The translations under genes and the position numbers were made by a program. This document shows positions 26,315 through 34,951 of a stretch of 64,000 nucleotides of DNA, piece after piece (position 1 is the first letter of the stretch; each line of letters opens with the position of its first letter). The notes under the pieces are model-generated. The model saw only the letters and a list, made by a program, of their open reading frames with translations. It did no database searches and had not been told where the DNA came from. The stretch is from Achromobacter spanius (lineage in GTDB: Bacteria > Pseudomonadota > Gammaproteobacteria > Burkholderiales > Burkholderiaceae_B), in assembly GCF_002812705.1 (NCBI RefSeq), contig NZ_CP025030.1:372001-436000 (forward strand), given 5' to 3'.

Positions 26315-26598
26315 GATGGGTGCAGCGCGGCAGGCCCAGGGCAAGAACCCCAAAGCCGATCGCGCGAAACCCATCAAGCAGCGCCCGTAGGATGGGTGCA
26401 GCGCGGCAGGCCCGATGCAAGAACCCCACCGCCGATCGCGCGAAACCCATCAAGCAGCGCCGGGTCCTTAACCAAATCAGCCACAGCACCGCCGTTGCAT
26501 GATGGGTTTCGCGCGTTAAACGTCAGCGTTCTTCTCCGCGTCCGTGCGCGCTTCACCCATCCTACGATGGGCCTGCACGTCCATCGCCGAATTAAAAA
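26277..26598. repeat. 18-bp direct repeat flanking the REP block
   Basis: CCATCGCCGAATTAAAAA occurs at 26277-26294 (inside the CoA-transferase 3' end, encoding AIAELK) and again at 26581-26598, just beyond the last REP unit. The repeated bases bracket a 286-bp repeat-rich segment. This looks like duplication of a gene end during insertion or recombination of the REP block. Confidence 0.75.
26311..26565. repeat. REP-like repeat block between CoA-transferase and fumarase genes
   Basis: Two direct tandem units of 76 bp (26311-26386 and 26387-26462) start with GTAGGATGGGTGCAGCGCG and contain CGCGCGAAACCCATCA. A third, inverted unit spans 26500-26565 and ends CGCTTCACCCATCCTAC. Each unit can fold into a hairpin with TGGGT and ACCCA feet and GTAG at one end. 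The rest of the 319-bp intergenic stretch (26315-26633) holds a spacer and a terminator, with no gene seen. Confidence 0.8.
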
Positions 26599-26619
26599 TG
26601 GGTGGGTCATACCCACCCA
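26599..26619 (-). terminator. Intrinsic terminator of the fumarase gene
   Basis: TGGGTGGGT (26599-26607) pairs perfectly with ACCCACCCA (26611-26619) over a 3-nt loop. On the minus strand the hairpin is followed by TTTTT (complement of 26594-26598). It lies 14 bp after the fumarase stop. Confidence 0.85.
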
Positions 26620-26633
26620 CCAAAAAACAGCGT

Positions 26634-28157
26634 TTACGCCACCGCGACCGGAATCTTCCCGATCTTGGCTTGCCATTCCTTCGGACCCGTCGTGTGGACC
26701 GAGGTGCCCTTGGCGTCTACCGCCACGGTTACCGGCATGTCCTTCACGTCGAATTCGTAGATGGCTTCCATGCCCAGGTCGGCAAAGCCCAGCACCTTGG
26801 CGCCGCGAATGGCCTTGGACACCAGGTACGCCGCGCCGCCCACCGCCATCAGATACGCCGAGCCGTGCTTCTTGATGGCTTCAATCGCGACCGGGCCGCG
26901 TTCCGACTTGCCGATCATCGAGATCAGGCCGGTCTTCTCCAGCATCATGTCGGTGAACTTGTCCATGCGCGTGGCGGTGGTGGGGCCGGCGGGGCCGACC
27001 ACTTCGTCGCCCACTGGATCCACCGGGCCCACGTAATAGATCACGCGGTTGGTGAAGTCCACGGGCAGCGGTTCGCCCTTGGCCAGCATGTCCTGGATGC
27101 GCTTGTGCGCGGCGTCGCGGCCGGTCAGCATCTTGCCCGACAGCAGCAGCGTCTGGCCCGGCTTCCAGCTGGCCACTTCTTCCTTGGTCAGCGTGTTCAG
27201 GTCCACCTGCTTGGACTTGTTGTAGTCCGGCGCCCAATGCACTTCCGGCCATTCGGACAGCGACGGCGGATCCAGGCGCGCGGGGCCCGTGCCGTCCAGT
27301 TCAAAGTGCGCGTGACGCGTGGCGGCGCAGTTCGGGATCATCGCAACCGGCTTGGACGCGGCGTGCGTGGGGAAGGTGCTGATCTTGACGTCCAGCACGG
27401 TGGTCAGGCCGCCCAGGCCTTGCGCGCCGATACCCAGCGCGTTGACCTTTTCGTACAGTTCGATGCGCAGCTCTTCCAGCTTGTTCTGCGGGCCACGGGC
27501 CAGCAGTTCGTACATGTCGATGTCTTCCATCAACGACTGCTTGGCCATCAGCATGGCTTTTTCAGCGGTGCCGCCGACGCCGATGCCGAGCATGCCCGGG
27601 GGGCACCAGCCGGCGCCCATCGTCGGGACGGTCTTCAGCACCCAGTCCACCAGCGAATCGCTGGGGTTCAGCATGGCGAACTTGGATTTGTTTTCCGAAC
27701 CGCCGCCCTTGGAAGCGATTTGCACGTCGACCTTGTCACCCTGGACAAGCTCGACGTGCAGGATACAGGGCGTGTTGTCGCGCGTATTCTTGCGCGCGAA
27801 CAGCGGGTCGTCCAGCACGGAGGCGCGCAGCGGATTGTCCGGATTCAGGTAGCCACGGCGCACGCCTTCGTCACACAGTTCCTGCAGGGTGCGCTTGGTG
27901 TCAAAGCGCACGCTCATGCCGATCTTCAGGAAGACGTTGACGATGCCGGTGTCCTGGCACAGCGGACGCTTGCCTTCGGCGCACATGCGGGAATTGGTCA
28001 GGATCTGCGCCATCGCGTCACGCGCGGCGGGGCTTTCCTCGCGCTCGTAGGCGCGCGCCAGATGGCGGATGTAGTCGACGGGGTGGTAGTAGCTGATGAA
28101 CTGAATGCCATCGGCTATCGACTGGATGAAGTCTTCTTCTTTAATGATGACGGACAT
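26634..28157 (-). CDS. Class I fumarate hydratase (iron-sulfur)
   Basis: Class I fumarase interconverts fumarate and malate in the TCA cycle with an oxygen-sensitive [4Fe-4S] cluster. The 507-residue single-chain protein contains the alpha and beta parts. The three cluster cysteines are recognisable: Cys67 in KRPLCQDTGIVNVF, Cys185 in GAGWCPPGMLGIGVGG and Cys277 in IPNCAATRHAHF. The C-terminal part has GDEVVGPAGPTTATRMDKF and GVGGAAYLV-like AVGGAAYLVSKAIRG. It is transcribed away from the repeat-rich gap at 28158-28483. Confidence 0.95.
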   Translation of the reverse strand: MSVIIKEEDFIQSIADGIQFISYYHPVDYIRHLARAYEREESPAARDAMAQILTNSRMCAEGKRPLCQDTGIVNVFLKIGMSVRFDTKRTLQELCDEGVRRGYLNPDNPLRASVLDDPLFARKNTRDNTPCILHVELVQGDKVDVQIASKGGGSENKSKFAMLNPSDSLVDWVLKTVPTMGAGWCPPGMLGIGVGGTAEKAMLMAKQSLMEDIDMYELLARGPQNKLEELRIELYEKVNALGIGAQGLGGLTTVLDVKISTFPTHAASKPVAMIPNCAATRHAHFELDGTGPARLDPPSLSEWPEVHWAPDYNKSKQVDLNTLTKEEVASWKPGQTLLLSGKMLTGRDAAHKRIQDMLAKGEPLPVDFTNRVIYYVGPVDPVGDEVVGPAGPTTATRMDKFTDMMLEKTGLISMIGKSERGPVAIEAIKKHGSAYLMAVGGAAYLVSKAIRGAKVLGFADLGMEAIYEFDVKDMPVTVAVDAKGTSVHTTGPKEWQAKIGKIPVAVA

Positions 28158-28483
28158 GGCGATTTGCGGGTCTAGATGGAAAACATGGAAACGCGGCTGG
28201 CACTAACGGCCAACCGCCGTGAAAAGAACAATTTTTGCCGCCGGGCCGCCCCAAGGCAAAAAGCGGCCCCCTCGGGGGGCAGCAAGCGAGCGGAGCGAGT
28301 GCGGCGTGGGGGCCATTTTTGCCGCCGGGCCGCCCCAAGGCAAAAAGCGCCCCCCTCGGGGGGCAGCAAGCGAGCGTAGCGAAGTGCGGCGTGGGGGTAT
28401 TTTCATACCGCCGGGCCGCCCCAAGGCAAAAAGCGCCCCCCCGGGGGGGCAGCAAGCGAGCGTAGCGAGTGCGGCGTGGGGGC
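28158..28483. repeat. Three tandem 84-86-bp GC-rich repeats
   Basis: Between the fumarase and crotonase genes, units starting near 28236, 28321 and 28407 share CCGCCGGGCCGCCCCAAGG, CAAAAAGCGCCCCC, GGGGGGCAGCAAGCGAGCG and GTGCGGCGTGGGGG. The copies differ at a few positions (for example CGGAGCGAGT against CGTAGCGAAGT). Each can form hairpins from CCCCCC/GGGGGG and CCGCCCCAAGGC-type arms. The array starts directly at the crotonase stop codon and may terminate it. No gene is seen in the 326 bp; about 28158-28231 is unique sequence carrying the fumarase leader. Confidence 0.85.
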
Positions 28484-29251
28484 TCATTTACCCTGCCAGA
28501 CCGGCTTGCGCTTTTCAGCGAAAGCGGTCGCGCCTTCCTTCGCGTCGGCCGACGAAAAGATATGGGCGATCAACGGGCGTTGGCGGTCGAACATGCCTTC
28601 CTGCTCCCAATCAACGGCCTGCGACACGATGCTCTTGGCGGTCTGCACGGCCAGCGGGCCGTTTTCGACGATGGCGCGCGCCAGTTCCAGCGCGCCGGTC
28701 AGCGCACCGCCCGGTTCGGTCAGACGGTTGACCAGGCCAAACGAATACGCGCGTTCGGCGGTCAGCATTTCGCCCGTCAGGATCACTTCCATGGCGATGT
28801 GGTACGGCAGGCGGCGCGGCAGGCGCAGCATGCCGCCGGCGCCGGCCACCAGGCCGCGCTTGACTTCCGGCAGGCCGAACTTGGCGTTGCTGGCGGCCAC
28901 GATCAGGTCGGAAGCCAAGGCCATTTCGCAGCCACCGGCCAGCGCGTAGCCTTCCACGGCGGCAATCAGCGGCTTCTTGGGCGGGCGTTCGTTCAGGCCG
29001 GCGAAACCACGGCCTTCAACATAGGGACGCTGCCCGGATTTGGCGAATGCCTTCAAGTCCATGCCCGACGAGAACGTGCCGCCGCCACCCGTCAGGATGC
29101 CGATGCGGATGTCGTCGCGGCTGTCCAATTGGTCCAGCGCGGCGGCCATGGCCTGGGCGGTTTCCAGGTTGATGGCGTTCTTGGCTTCGGGGCGGTTGAT
29201 CGTGATGATCTGGATGCCGTCGGTGACTTCCACCGTGATCAGGTCTGACAT
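28484..29251 (-). CDS. Enoyl-CoA hydratase (crotonase family)
   Basis: The 255-residue protein has ITINRPEAKNAINLETAQAM, ILTGGGGTFSSGMDLKAFAK (oxyanion hole), EGYALAGGCEMALASDLIVA and AKFGLPEVKRGLVAGAGGML with the conserved hydratase glutamate in PEV. This supports true hydratase activity, unlike the PaaG-like protein at 12404. It is monocistronic by layout, lying between a tandem-repeat array and the glyQ promoter region. Confidence 0.93.
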   Translation of the reverse strand: MSDLITVEVTDGIQIITINRPEAKNAINLETAQAMAAALDQLDSRDDIRIGILTGGGGTFSSGMDLKAFAKSGQRPYVEGRGFAGLNERPPKKPLIAAVEGYALAGGCEMALASDLIVAASNAKFGLPEVKRGLVAGAGGMLRLPRRLPYHIAMEVILTGEMLTAERAYSFGLVNRLTEPGGALTGALELARAIVENGPLAVQTAKSIVSQAVDWEQEGMFDRQRPLIAHIFSSADAKEGATAFAEKRKPVWQGK

Positions 29252-29285
29252 AGGACTGCTCCTTCCGGGATTTCTCGGAATCGGG

Positions 29286-29323
29286 TTCCGGGTTTTATAT
29301 AAGACTTGGGACGTAACCCGGAA
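29286..29323. promoter_or_regulatory. Dyad upstream of crotonase gene
   Basis: TTCCGGGTT (29286-29294) and AACCCGGAA (29315-29323) form a perfect 9-bp inverted repeat around a 20-nt AT-rich centre containing TATATAA. It sits 35 bp before the crotonase start on the minus strand. It may be an operator over the -10 region; the regulator is unknown. Confidence 0.4.
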
Positions 29324-29529
29324 TCATACGACCATTGGTTTGCAGGCGCAGCCGGGCTGCTTGCCGAGCGTCCGCCAGGGGCACACTCGGCCCAGCGAGG
29401 GATGCCGCCGGGGCATAGATGTAACCGCCCGGCGGCGCCCGCCAAACGGGAAGACCCCAGGCCAGTTAAAATGCCCGGTTTCCTACGCCCACGGCAGGCC
29501 TGCCTGGCGAGTCGAATTCCAAGAATCCT

Positions 29530-30441
29530 ATGCTCACCTTTCAGCAAATCATCCTTACGCTCCAGGAATACTGGGACAAGCAGGGTTGCGCCCTGCTGCA
29601 ACCCTACGACATGGAAGTCGGCGCCGGCACCTCGCACACGGCCACGTTCCTGCGCGCGATCGGCCCGGAGCCGTGGCGCGCCGCCTACGTGCAGCCGTCG
29701 CGTCGCCCCAAGGATGGCCGCTACGGCGAAAACCCCAACCGCCTGCAGCACTATTACCAGTACCAGGTGGTGCTCAAGCCCGCGCCGCCCGACATCCTGG
29801 ACCTGTACATCGGTTCGCTGAAGGCGCTGGGCATCGACCCCACCCAGCACGACATCCGCTTTGTCGAGGACGACTGGGAAAACCCCACGCTGGGCGCCTG
29901 GGGCCTGGGCTGGGAAGTCTGGCTGAACGGCATGGAAGTCACCCAGTTCACCTACTTCCAGCAAGTGGGCGGCCTGGATTGCACGCCGACCACGGGTGAA
30001 ATCACCTACGGCCTGGAGCGCCTGGCCATGTACCTGCAGGACGTGCAAAGCGTGTACGACCTGGTCTGGACCGAAGGCGCCAACGGCAACCGCGTGCTGT
30101 ACCGCGACGTGTTCCACCAGAACGAAGTCGAACAATCGACCTACAACTTCGAACACTCGTCGGCCGACATGCTGTTTGCGCACTTCAACGACTACGAAGC
30201 CGAAGCCAAGCGCCTGATGGACGTGCCGCTGGCGCTGCCGGCCTACGAGGCCGCGCTGAAAGCCGCGCACACGTTCAACATGCTGGATGCGCGCGGCGCC
30301 ATCAGCGTGACCGAGCGCGCCGCCTACATCGGCCGCATCCGCAACCTGTCGCGCGCCGTCGCGCAGGCTTATTTCGATTCCCGCGAACGACTGGGCTTTC
30401 CCATGCTGCGCCGCAATCAGGCCGCCGGGGAGGCTGCATAA
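29530..30441 (+). CDS. glyQ: Glycine--tRNA ligase alpha subunit
   Basis: GlyQ is the catalytic class II subunit of the bacterial alpha2-beta2 glycyl-tRNA synthetase. The 303-residue length and the opening [20 protein letters not shown], followed by [20 protein letters not shown] and [20 protein letters not shown], are diagnostic. The stop is followed at once by the glyS ATG, so the subunits are translationally linked. TAAAAT at 29467-29472 is a possible -10 box, but no clear -35 is seen. Confidence 0.97.
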   Translation: MLTFQQIILTLQEYWDKQGCALLQPYDMEVGAGTSHTATFLRAIGPEPWRAAYVQPSRRPKDGRYGENPNRLQHYYQYQVVLKPAPPDILDLYIGSLKALGIDPTQHDIRFVEDDWENPTLGAWGLGWEVWLNGMEVTQFTYFQQVGGLDCTPTTGEITYGLERLAMYLQDVQSVYDLVWTEGANGNRVLYRDVFHQNEVEQSTYNFEHSSADMLFAHFNDYEAEAKRLMDVPLALPAYEAALKAAHTFNMLDARGAISVTERAAYIGRIRNLSRAVAQAYFDSRERLGFPMLRRNQAAGEAA

Positions 30442-32580
30442 ATGACGACGAACATCCGCCCGCTGCTGGTCGAACTGCTGACCGAAGAACTCCCGCCCAA
30501 GGCCCTGCAAAAGCTGGGCCAGGCCTTTGCCGAAGGCGTGCGCGCCACGCTGGAACGCCACGGCCTCTTGGCCGAAGGCTGCGCCGTGACCGCGTATTCC
30601 ACGCCGCGCCGCCTGGCCGTGCACCTGTCCGCCGTGCTGGCGCAGGCGCCCGACCAGCCCTATGCCGAAAAGCTGATGCCCGCCAAGATCGGCCTGACCG
30701 AAGACGGCCGCGCCACCCCGGCGCTGCAAAAGAAGCTGGCCGCCAAGGGCCTGGAAAATATCGACTTGGCCACGCTGGACCGCGAATCCGACGGCAAACA
30801 AGACTACCTGGTGGCTCGCGGTACCGCCCCCGGCTCGTCGCTGGCCGCCGGTTTGCAGGAAGGCATCGACACGGCGTTGAACAGCCTGCCGATCCCCAAG
30901 GTCATGCGTTACCAATTGGCCGACGGCGTCACCACCGTCAAGTTCGTGCGCCCGGCGCACGGCCTGGTTGCGCTCTTCGGCGCCGACGTGGTGCCGGTAT
31001 CCGCGCTGGGCATGCAGGCCGGCCGCGACACGCTGGGCCACCGCTTCATGTGCGCGGGCCCGGTATCGTTCACCGACGCCGATTCCTACGCCGCCACGCT
31101 GGCTGAAAAGGGCCGCGTCGTGGCGTCGTTTGAAGGCCGCCGCGACGACATCCAGCGCCAGTTGCTGGACCACGCCGGCCGCCTGTCGGCCACGCTGGGT
31201 GACGACCCGGAAGTGGCCGCGCTGCTGGATGAAGTGACGGCACTGGTCGAACACCCCACCGTCTACGTGGGTCAGTTTGAAGAGCAGTTCCTGCAAGTGC
31301 CGCAGGAATGCCTGATCCTGACCATGCGCTTGAACCAGAAGTATTTCCCGCTGTTCGACCCGGCCACCGGCCGCCTGACGCACCGCTTCCTGATCGTGAG
31401 CAACATGCACACGGACAAGCCGGTGAACATCGTCGAGGGCAACCAACGCGTGGTGCGCCCGCGCCTGGCGGATGCGCAGTTCTTCTTTGAAACCGACCGC
31501 AAGACGCCGCTGGCCTCGCGCGTGGAACAACTGGGTTCCATCGTTTATCACAACAAGCTGGGCACCCAGCTTGAGCGCGTCGAGCGCGTGCGCGCCATCG
31601 CGCGTGGCGTGGCCGAGCAACTGGGCGGCGACGTTAGCGCCGCGGACCGCGCCGCCATGCTGGCCAAGGCCGACCTGGGCTCGAACATGGTGGGCGAATT
31701 CCCCGAGCTGCAAGGCATCATGGGCGCCTACTACGCAGCGGGCGACGGTGAACCGGCCAGCGTCGTCGAGGCGCTGCGCACGCAATACCGCAACCGCTAC
31801 GACGCCCCCGTCACGCAAGACACCCTGACTGCCGCCACGCTGTTCATCGCCGAGCGCGTGGAAACGCTGGTCGGCATCTGGGCCATCGGTCTGGCGCCCA
31901 CGGGCGAACGCGACCCCTTCGGCCTGCGCCGCGCGGCGCTTGGCCTGATCAGCGCGTTTGAACAATTGGCGGCCGGTGGCTGGCTGAAGGTCAGCCAGGA
32001 CGGCCCGCTGTCGCTCAACGGCCTGCTGGAACTGGCTGCGGGCACGTTCCCCGCCGGCAAGATCCCCGCCGACACGCTGGCTGAAGTGCGCGCCTTCATC
32101 TACGAGCGCTACCGCAACCAGCTCATCAACGACTTCGACCGCAACGCAGTCGAAGCCGTGATTGCGCTGACGCCGCCGCTGCATCAGGTGGCCGAGCGCG
32201 TGCGCGCCGCCGCCGCGTTTGCGCAACTGCCCGAAGCCGCCAGCCTGGCCGCCGCCAACAAGCGCATCGGCAATCTGCTGAAGAAGGCCGAAGGCGAGAT
32301 CGGCGCCGTGAACGAGGCCGCCCTGGTGGAACCCGCCGAACGCGCGCTGGCCGCCACCGTCGCCAAGCTGCGCCCGCAAGCCGAAGCGCAATTGGCCGCG
32401 GGCGATTTTGCCGGCAGCCTGTCCACGCTGGCGCAAGCCCGCGAACCGGTGGACGCCTTCTTTGCCGACGTCATGGTCATGGCCGAAGACCCGGCCGTGC
32501 GCGCCAACCGCCTGGCGTTGTTGAGCCAGTTGCATGGCCTGATGAACCAGGTGGCCGACATTTCCAGGCTGGCACAGTGA
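30442..32580 (+). CDS. glyS: Glycine--tRNA ligase beta subunit
   Basis: GlyS contributes tRNA recognition to the tetrameric glycyl-tRNA synthetase. The 712-residue protein begins with RPLLVELLTEELPPKALQKL and contains KVMRYQLADGVTTVKFVRPA, LDEVTALVEHPTVYVGQFE, LILTMRLNQKYFPLFD and an HD-like segment KADLGSNMVGEFPELQGIMG. The C-terminal part is the anticodon-binding-like helical region. Its TGA overlaps the gmhB GTG by 4 bp. Confidence 0.97.
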   Translation: MTTNIRPLLVELLTEELPPKALQKLGQAFAEGVRATLERHGLLAEGCAVTAYSTPRRLAVHLSAVLAQAPDQPYAEKLMPAKIGLTEDGRATPALQKKLAAKGLENIDLATLDRESDGKQDYLVARGTAPGSSLAAGLQEGIDTALNSLPIPKVMRYQLADGVTTVKFVRPAHGLVALFGADVVPVSALGMQAGRDTLGHRFMCAGPVSFTDADSYAATLAEKGRVVASFEGRRDDIQRQLLDHAGRLSATLGDDPEVAALLDEVTALVEHPTVYVGQFEEQFLQVPQECLILTMRLNQKYFPLFDPATGRLTHRFLIVSNMHTDKPVNIVEGNQRVVRPRLADAQFFFETDRKTPLASRVEQLGSIVYHNKLGTQLERVERVRAIARGVAEQLGGDVSAADRAAMLAKADLGSNMVGEFPELQGIMGAYYAAGDGEPASVVEALRTQYRNRYDAPVTQDTLTAATLFIAERVETLVGIWAIGLAPTGERDPFGLRRAALGLISAFEQLAAGGWLKVSQDGPLSLNGLLELAAGTFPAGKIPADTLAEVRAFIYERYRNQLINDFDRNAVEAVIALTPPLHQVAERVRAAAAFAQLPEAASLAAANKRIGNLLKKAEGEIGAVNEAALVEPAERALAATVAKLRPQAEAQLAAGDFAGSLSTLAQAREPVDAFFADVMVMAEDPAVRANRLALLSQLHGLMNQVADISRLAQ

Positions 32581-33116
32581 AACTCATCATCCTAGACCGC
32601 GACGGCGTCATCAATCAGGACAGCGATGCGTTCGTCAAGAATCCCGACGAATGGATTGCCCTGCCCGGCAGCCTGCAAGCCATTGCCCGGCTGACGCAGG
32701 CCGACTGGAAGGTGGTGGTTGCCACCAACCAGTCCGGCCTGGCGCGCGGCCTGTTCGACATGGACACGCTGACCGCCATCCACACCAAGATGCGGCGTGA
32801 ACTGGCCGCCGTGGGCGGCGCGGTCGACGCGGTGTTCCTGTGCCCGCACGGGCCGGATGACAACTGCACCTGCCGCAAGCCGCGTCCCGGGCTGTTCGAA
32901 CAGATTGGGCACCGCTACGACATCAACCTGGCCGGCGTGCCCGCGGTGGGCGATTCGCTGCGCGACCTGCAGGCGTCGTCCGCCGTGGGTTGCGCGCCGT
33001 GGCTGGTGCAAACCGGCAACGGCAAGAAGACGCTGGCCAAGGGCGGCCTGCCCGAGAACACCCGCGTGTGCGAAGACCTGTCGGCCGTGGCCGACATTCT
33101 GCTTCAGGACAATTGA
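32577..33116 (+). CDS. gmhB: D-glycero-beta-D-manno-heptose 1,7-bisphosphate 7-phosphatase
   Basis: GmhB removes the C7 phosphate in ADP-heptose synthesis for the LPS inner core. This 179-residue HAD phosphatase has ILDRDGVINQDSDAFVKNPD (nucleophile), VVATNQSGLARGLF, the zinc loop CPHGPDDNCTCRKPRPG and PAVGDSLRDLQASS. The GTG start overlaps glyS (GTGA). The next gene is an acyltransferase, so this end of the operon serves the envelope. Confidence 0.95.
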   Translation: MKLIILDRDGVINQDSDAFVKNPDEWIALPGSLQAIARLTQADWKVVVATNQSGLARGLFDMDTLTAIHTKMRRELAAVGGAVDAVFLCPHGPDDNCTCRKPRPGLFEQIGHRYDINLAGVPAVGDSLRDLQASSAVGCAPWLVQTGNGKKTLAKGGLPENTRVCEDLSAVADILLQDN

Positions 33117-33120
33117 TTCA

Positions 33121-33843
33121 ATGGCCCGGCTCCGTTCGTTGCTGTATTTCCTGTTCCTGGCCATCACGGTCATCCCCTACGCCTTTCTCTGCATTCTGTG
33201 GACGCCGCTGCCGCTGCACTGGCGCTACAAGCTGACGGTGGGCTGGCCGCGCCTGGCCATCTGGGGCGCCAAGGTGTTCTGCGGTATCCGCTGGCAGGTC
33301 AAGGGCTGGGAAAACCTGCCCGAGGGCCCGGCCGTGATCCTGTCCAAGCACCAGTCGGCCTGGGAAACCCTGTTCTTCCCGGCGCACATGCCGCGCGAGG
33401 TTTGCTTCGTCTACAAGAAAGAACTGCACATGGTGCCGTTCTTCGGCTGGGGCCTGGCGCTGCTGCGCATGATTGCCATTGACCGCTCCAAGGGCCGCGA
33501 CGCCTTCGACCAGGTGGTCAAGCAAGGCCAGACGCGCATGGACGAAGGCCGTTGGCCGCTGCTGTTTCCCGAAGGCACGCGCGTGGCGCCGGGCAAGACG
33601 GCGCGCTTCAAAATGGGCGGCGCGCTGCTGGCGTCGCGCACCGGCGCGGTCGTCATTCCGGTGGCGCATAACGCCGGCGAATGCTGGCGGCGCAATGCTT
33701 TCGTCAAATATCCCGGCATGGTTACCCTGTCGATCGGTCCCGCGATAGAATCCAAGGGACTCTCCCCCGATGAACTGAACCTGAAGGTTCAGGAATGGAT
33801 CGAAGGGGAAATGCGGCGTCTCAATCCCGAAAGGTATGCCTAG
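33121..33843 (+). CDS. 1-acyl-sn-glycerol-3-phosphate acyltransferase (PlsC family)
   Basis: The 240-residue membrane enzyme has one N-terminal hydrophobic segment (LLYFLFLAITVIPYAFLCIL) and the PlsC domain. The HX4D motif reads KHQSAWETLFF, that is HX4E, and the second key motif is LLFPEGTRVAPGK. It would acylate lysophosphatidic acid at the inner membrane; a lysophospholipid or lipid A-related acceptor cannot be excluded. The start lies 4 bp after gmhB, and its 3' end overlaps the next gene by 8 bp. Confidence 0.92.
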   Translation: MARLRSLLYFLFLAITVIPYAFLCILWTPLPLHWRYKLTVGWPRLAIWGAKVFCGIRWQVKGWENLPEGPAVILSKHQSAWETLFFPAHMPREVCFVYKKELHMVPFFGWGLALLRMIAIDRSKGRDAFDQVVKQGQTRMDEGRWPLLFPEGTRVAPGKTARFKMGGALLASRTGAVVIPVAHNAGECWRRNAFVKYPGMVTLSIGPAIESKGLSPDELNLKVQEWIEGEMRRLNPERYA

Positions 33844-34876
33844 CACTGATCAGCTCGAACTCCTGTTCGACGTACAAGACCACGACGCGACCCAAGGCGC
33901 GTCGTCACTGATCGCGCTCCAGGGCGCGTCGCCGCTGATCGCCACGCCGAAGCCGCGCCCAGGCCCCCCGCTCGCGCCGCCGCCCCAGGCGGACAGCCCG
34001 CAGCCCGTCACCCCCACCAACTTGTTTCCCGATGCCGCCACGGCCGACACGCCCAAGGGCGAGCCGCTGCTGACGCTGTCGCCCAATGCGTCGTCGCGCG
34101 TGCCCACGCCCTGTCCGGACCCGCTGCCGCCCGGCGCGCGCTGGCGTGAAGTGCCCACCGAGCAGCAGCCGATTGGTTTCGTGCTGCTGCGCTCGCGCCG
34201 ACGCAGCATAGGCTTTGTCATTACCGACGACGGCCTGCGGGTGACGGCGCCCAGTTGGGTCACGCTGACACAGATTGACGACGCGGTGCGCGAGAAAGCC
34301 CGCTGGATCCTCACCAAACTGCGCGAATGGCATGCCCGCAAGCAGCAACTGGCCATCGCGCACACGCGCTGGCAGGCCGGTGGCGAACTGCCTTACCTGG
34401 GCAAGCGCATCGTGCTTGGCGTGGGTGGCGACAGCCGCCAGTCCCGCTTGTCCGGCGATGCCGACGCCCCGCAAGACGGCGACACCCTGTTGCTGGCGCT
34501 GCCGTCCGCGGCCGATCAAAGCCGTATCCGCGATGCGGCGCAAGCCTGGTTGCAGCAGCGCGCCGGCGCCTGGTTTGGCGCGCGGCTGGCGCATTTTTTG
34601 CAGATCAGCGGCCTGAAAATCCGCCGCTGGCGGCTGTCGTCGGCGGCCACGCGCTGGGGCTCTTGCACCAGCGACGGCAATATCATGCTGAACTGGCGCC
34701 TGATTCATTTCGCGCCCGGCATCATTGATTACGTTATCGCGCATGAACTCGCGCATCTGCGCGAGATGAACCACAGTCAGGACTTCTGGCGTGAAGTGGG
34801 CCAAATCCTGCCCGACTTCGAAGACGCCAAGAACATCCTGCGGCGCCACGACCCGGCATCGCTGCCTCAGTTCTAA
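33836..34876 (+). CDS. YgjP-like (DUF45) metal-dependent hydrolase
   Basis: The 346-residue protein carries the zinc-metallopeptidase motif HELAHLREMNHSQDFW (HExxH plus a distal His) in a C-terminal YgjP/WLM-type domain that also has RWRLSSAATRWGSCTSDGN and INWRLIHF-like LNWRLIHFAPGIIDYV. The first 100 residues are Pro/Ala-rich and probably disordered, with a tandem LIALQGAS / SPLIATPK repeat. Function is not known in detail for this family. It overlaps the acyltransferase gene by 8 bp. Confidence 0.85.
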   Translation: MPSTDQLELLFDVQDHDATQGASSLIALQGASPLIATPKPRPGPPLAPPPQADSPQPVTPTNLFPDAATADTPKGEPLLTLSPNASSRVPTPCPDPLPPGARWREVPTEQQPIGFVLLRSRRRSIGFVITDDGLRVTAPSWVTLTQIDDAVREKARWILTKLREWHARKQQLAIAHTRWQAGGELPYLGKRIVLGVGGDSRQSRLSGDADAPQDGDTLLLALPSAADQSRIRDAAQAWLQQRAGAWFGARLAHFLQISGLKIRRWRLSSAATRWGSCTSDGNIMLNWRLIHFAPGIIDYVIAHELAHLREMNHSQDFWREVGQILPDFEDAKNILRRHDPASLPQF

Positions 34877-34889
34877 GACGCATTATTCT

Positions 34890-34920
34890 GGAAAGCACCG
34901 GCGCCCCCCGGGCGCTTTCC
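34890..34920. terminator. Possible hairpin after the YgjP-like gene
   Basis: GCGCCC (34901-34906) and GGGCGC (34910-34915) form a perfect stem with a 3-nt loop, extended by GGAAA and TTTCC beyond a left-hand bulge. No T-run follows, so it is only a weak terminator candidate between two same-strand genes. Confidence 0.35.
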
Positions 34921-34951
34921 CCCACCTCTCATCGCTTTAAGGAAGATTTCC

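Noticed and set aside
28141..28731. Several frames through the 84-86-bp repeats
   Set aside because: They translate the hairpin repeat itself (repeated AAPRQKA-type peptides) and run into the antisense of the crotonase gene.
29239..32535. 1098-codon open frame antisense to glyQS
   Set aside because: It lies opposite two certain tRNA synthetase genes; its translation is rich in Gly, Ala, Val, Arg and His with no recognisable domain. Long antisense frames are expected at this GC content.
33121..33843. HX4E instead of HX4D in the PlsC-like acyltransferase as a sign of inactivity
   Set aside because: The HX4E form also occurs in related acyltransferases and the FPEGTR motif is intact, so loss of function is not supported.
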